Source: an uncultured Saprospiraceae bacterium | GTDB taxonomy: Bacteria > Bacteroidota > Bacteroidia > Chitinophagales > Saprospiraceae | Assembly (NCBI GenBank): GCA_905480595.1 | Contig: CAJQQY010000098.1 | Span: 1 to 32,126 of the forward strand | Direction: 5' to 3' | DNA: 32,126 bases | In this document: positions 30,970-32,126 of the stretch, in pieces | How the letters are laid out: each line of letters opens with the position of its first letter | How positions within the stretch are numbered: the stretch's first letter is position 1 | The notes under the pieces: model-generated | Databases searched by the model: none | What the model saw: the letters and a program-made list of their open reading frames with translations, nothing else | Told to the model about the DNA's origin: nothing | Program-made: the position numbers and the translations under genes

Positions 30970-31971
30970 ATGAAAAAATATTTACCATTATTTTTAGCCC
31001 TTTTTTTTCTTTCCAATAATATTCATGCGCAGCAAGATGCGATGTTTACCAAGTATATGTTCAACTCTTTGAACTTTAATCCAGGATATGCTGGGAGTAA
31101 GGAATATCTCTCGATGGTCGCGCTTTATCGAGATCAATGGTTAGGTTTAGAAGGGGCCCCAACAACTCAAACTTTATCTGTCCATACTCCATTCAAAGAG
31201 AGAGTTGGATTCGGATTAAATATAAGTAATGATAAAATTGGAGTGACAGGCTCGACTGTAGGAAGTTTAAGTTATGCTTATCGAATTCCTTTTGGAAAAG
31301 GAAAATTATCACTAGGGTTACAAGCTAGTTTTATGAATTACCGAACTGATTTTGGGGAGTTAAATTATAAAGATCCAAGGTCAAATGACTTATCATTTAG
31401 AGATGATGTAAACCTTTGGGCACCAAATTTTGGAGCTGGAGCATATTATTATTCAGATAAATTTTATGTAGGTTTTTCAGTTCCTCACTTAGTCAAAACA
31501 GATTTGAATGACGCTTCTGAATCTAATACTCGATGGGCTCAATTATATCGACACTATTACTTTACAACTGGAATGGCAATTCCAATTCGAGGGGAAAGTT
31601 TGATTTTTAAACCATCATTGTTGATTAAAAGCGTTGGACTTTTTGGCGATTTTACGTCAAGTTCAAGTAATCAAAAACCAATTGGAGCTCCAACAGAATT
31701 TGATCTTGATTTATCATTATTATTTTATCAGTCGCTTTGGGTAGGAGCTTCTTTTAGATCATCTTTTGAAGCGTTTATTGGAAAAACCAGTACAGTAGAT
31801 TCAGCTGATTTGTGGGCGATGATTTATCTTAATAAAGGAGTAAGAGTTGGTTTAGCATATGATTTTACGCTAACTGAATTGAGAAATTATAACAAAGGTT
31901 CCTTTGAAATTATGTTAGGATATGACTTTTATTTCAAAAATAATCATATTGTAACTCCACGTTATTTTTAA
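30970..31971 (+). CDS. PorP/SprF family type IX secretion outer-membrane protein
   Basis: A 333-residue outer-membrane protein of the PorP/SprF family. It has a signal peptide (residues ~1-20, ending NNIHAQ) followed directly by the family signature QQDAMFTKYMFNSLNFNPGYAGS and a YRDQWLGLEGAPTTQTLSVH segment. The remainder consists of beta-strands ending in a strand with terminal aromatic character (YDFYFKNNHIVTPRYF). In Flavobacterium johnsoniae, SprF is needed for surface display of the adhesin SprB. PorP/SprF homologues are commonly found beside proteins with type B sorting domains. Its position 422 bases after the adhesin gene fits that role, so it is probably the dedicated partner of this adhesin. 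A terminator follows. Confidence 0.95.
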   Translation: MKKYLPLFLALFFLSNNIHAQQDAMFTKYMFNSLNFNPGYAGSKEYLSMVALYRDQWLGLEGAPTTQTLSVHTPFKERVGFGLNISNDKIGVTGSTVGSLSYAYRIPFGKGKLSLGLQASFMNYRTDFGELNYKDPRSNDLSFRDDVNLWAPNFGAGAYYYSDKFYVGFSVPHLVKTDLNDASESNTRWAQLYRHYYFTTGMAIPIRGESLIFKPSLLIKSVGLFGDFTSSSSNQKPIGAPTEFDLDLSLLFYQSLWVGASFRSSFEAFIGKTSTVDSADLWAMIYLNKGVRVGLAYDFTLTELRNYNKGSFEIMLGYDFYFKNNHIVTPRYF

Positions 31972-32002
31972 TTTTTTTTTGTAAAAAAAGAAAACATGAG
32001 TC

Positions 32003-32044
32003 ATCCCGAATTTTGAATAAATCAAGATTCGGGATTTCTTTTTT
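32003..32044 (+). terminator. intrinsic terminator after the PorP/SprF gene
   Basis: ATCCCGAAT (32003-32011) pairs with ATTCGGGAT (32027-32035), 9 bp perfect, followed by a T-rich tract to 32044. Confidence 0.85.
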
Positions 32045-32126
32045 AAGAAAAATTTTTAGAAAAAAAGAACCTCTTATAAATTTGGGTATTCAACCACACC
32101 AAAAAAACAAGAGGTCTCATGTTTAA
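32045..32126 (+). other. end of window: hairpin and possible start of the next gene
   Basis: ACCTCTT (32069-32075) and AAGAGGT (32109-32115) form a 7-bp dyad. An ATG at 32119 follows directly, but only two further codons are present, too little to call a gene. Confidence 0.3.

Overview
This 32.1 kb window is AT-rich chromosomal DNA from a member of the Bacteroidota, most likely a gliding or surface-associated marine lineage such as the Saprospiria or a relative. The evidence is a PorP/SprF-family protein next to a giant secreted repeat protein with a gliding-motility-type (type B) C-terminal sorting domain, an amidase with a type A type IX secretion (T9SS) sorting tail, a short primary sigma factor of the Bacteroidota type, several TAnnTTTG-like -7 promoter elements, and few Shine-Dalgarno sequences. 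I saw no tRNA, rRNA, CRISPR array, phage or complete insertion sequence.

Layout. 1-6.3 kb: the 3' part of a DEAD-box RNA helicase, two secreted or outer-membrane proteins of unknown role, a secreted WG-repeat protein and a sugar-porter MFS transporter. 6.3-10.4 kb (minus strand): a lipoprotein and a small membrane protein, then a two-subunit molybdenum hydroxylase (Tat-exported molybdopterin subunit plus 2Fe-2S subunit). 10.6-14.4 kb: a group III truncated hemoglobin, a secreted TPR protein, a DCC-type thiol oxidoreductase fused to a membrane domain (minus strand), and an EamA permease. 14.4-18.5 kb: a small beta-barrel protein, a T9SS-sorted PGRP-type amidase, a MarC membrane protein divergent from an Lrp/AsnC regulator, and a TruC-like pseudouridine synthase. 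18.6-22.1 kb (minus strand): a Nudix-fold protein with a degenerate catalytic box, a membrane-anchored unknown, an SH3b lipoprotein and rpoD. 22.5-24.0 kb: a carbon-nitrogen hydrolase (omega-amidase type) and a convergent Crp/Fnr regulator. 24.8-32.0 kb: a ~1,918-residue modular adhesin-like protein followed by its likely PorP/SprF partner.

How the genes fit together. The clearest functional unit is the adhesin-SprF pair: proteins with type B sorting domains are commonly encoded beside a PorP/SprF protein that assists their T9SS export or surface attachment. The adhesin contains two diverged copies of a ~395-residue block of SprB-like repeats, two copies of a ~185-residue module that I cannot assign, and four copies of a ~90-residue Cys/Asp/Thr-rich module. 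The molybdenum hydroxylase pair is a second unit, and rpoD with the Lrp and Crp/Fnr regulators gives the region a regulatory character. Most other genes are single units bounded by hairpin terminators.

The most unusual non-coding feature is a cluster of three 23-nt palindromic modules (one inverted, two direct) between the Lrp and TruC genes. It looks like a REP-type element. Other structured intergenic elements lie at 12.4, 23.3 and 30.6 kb.
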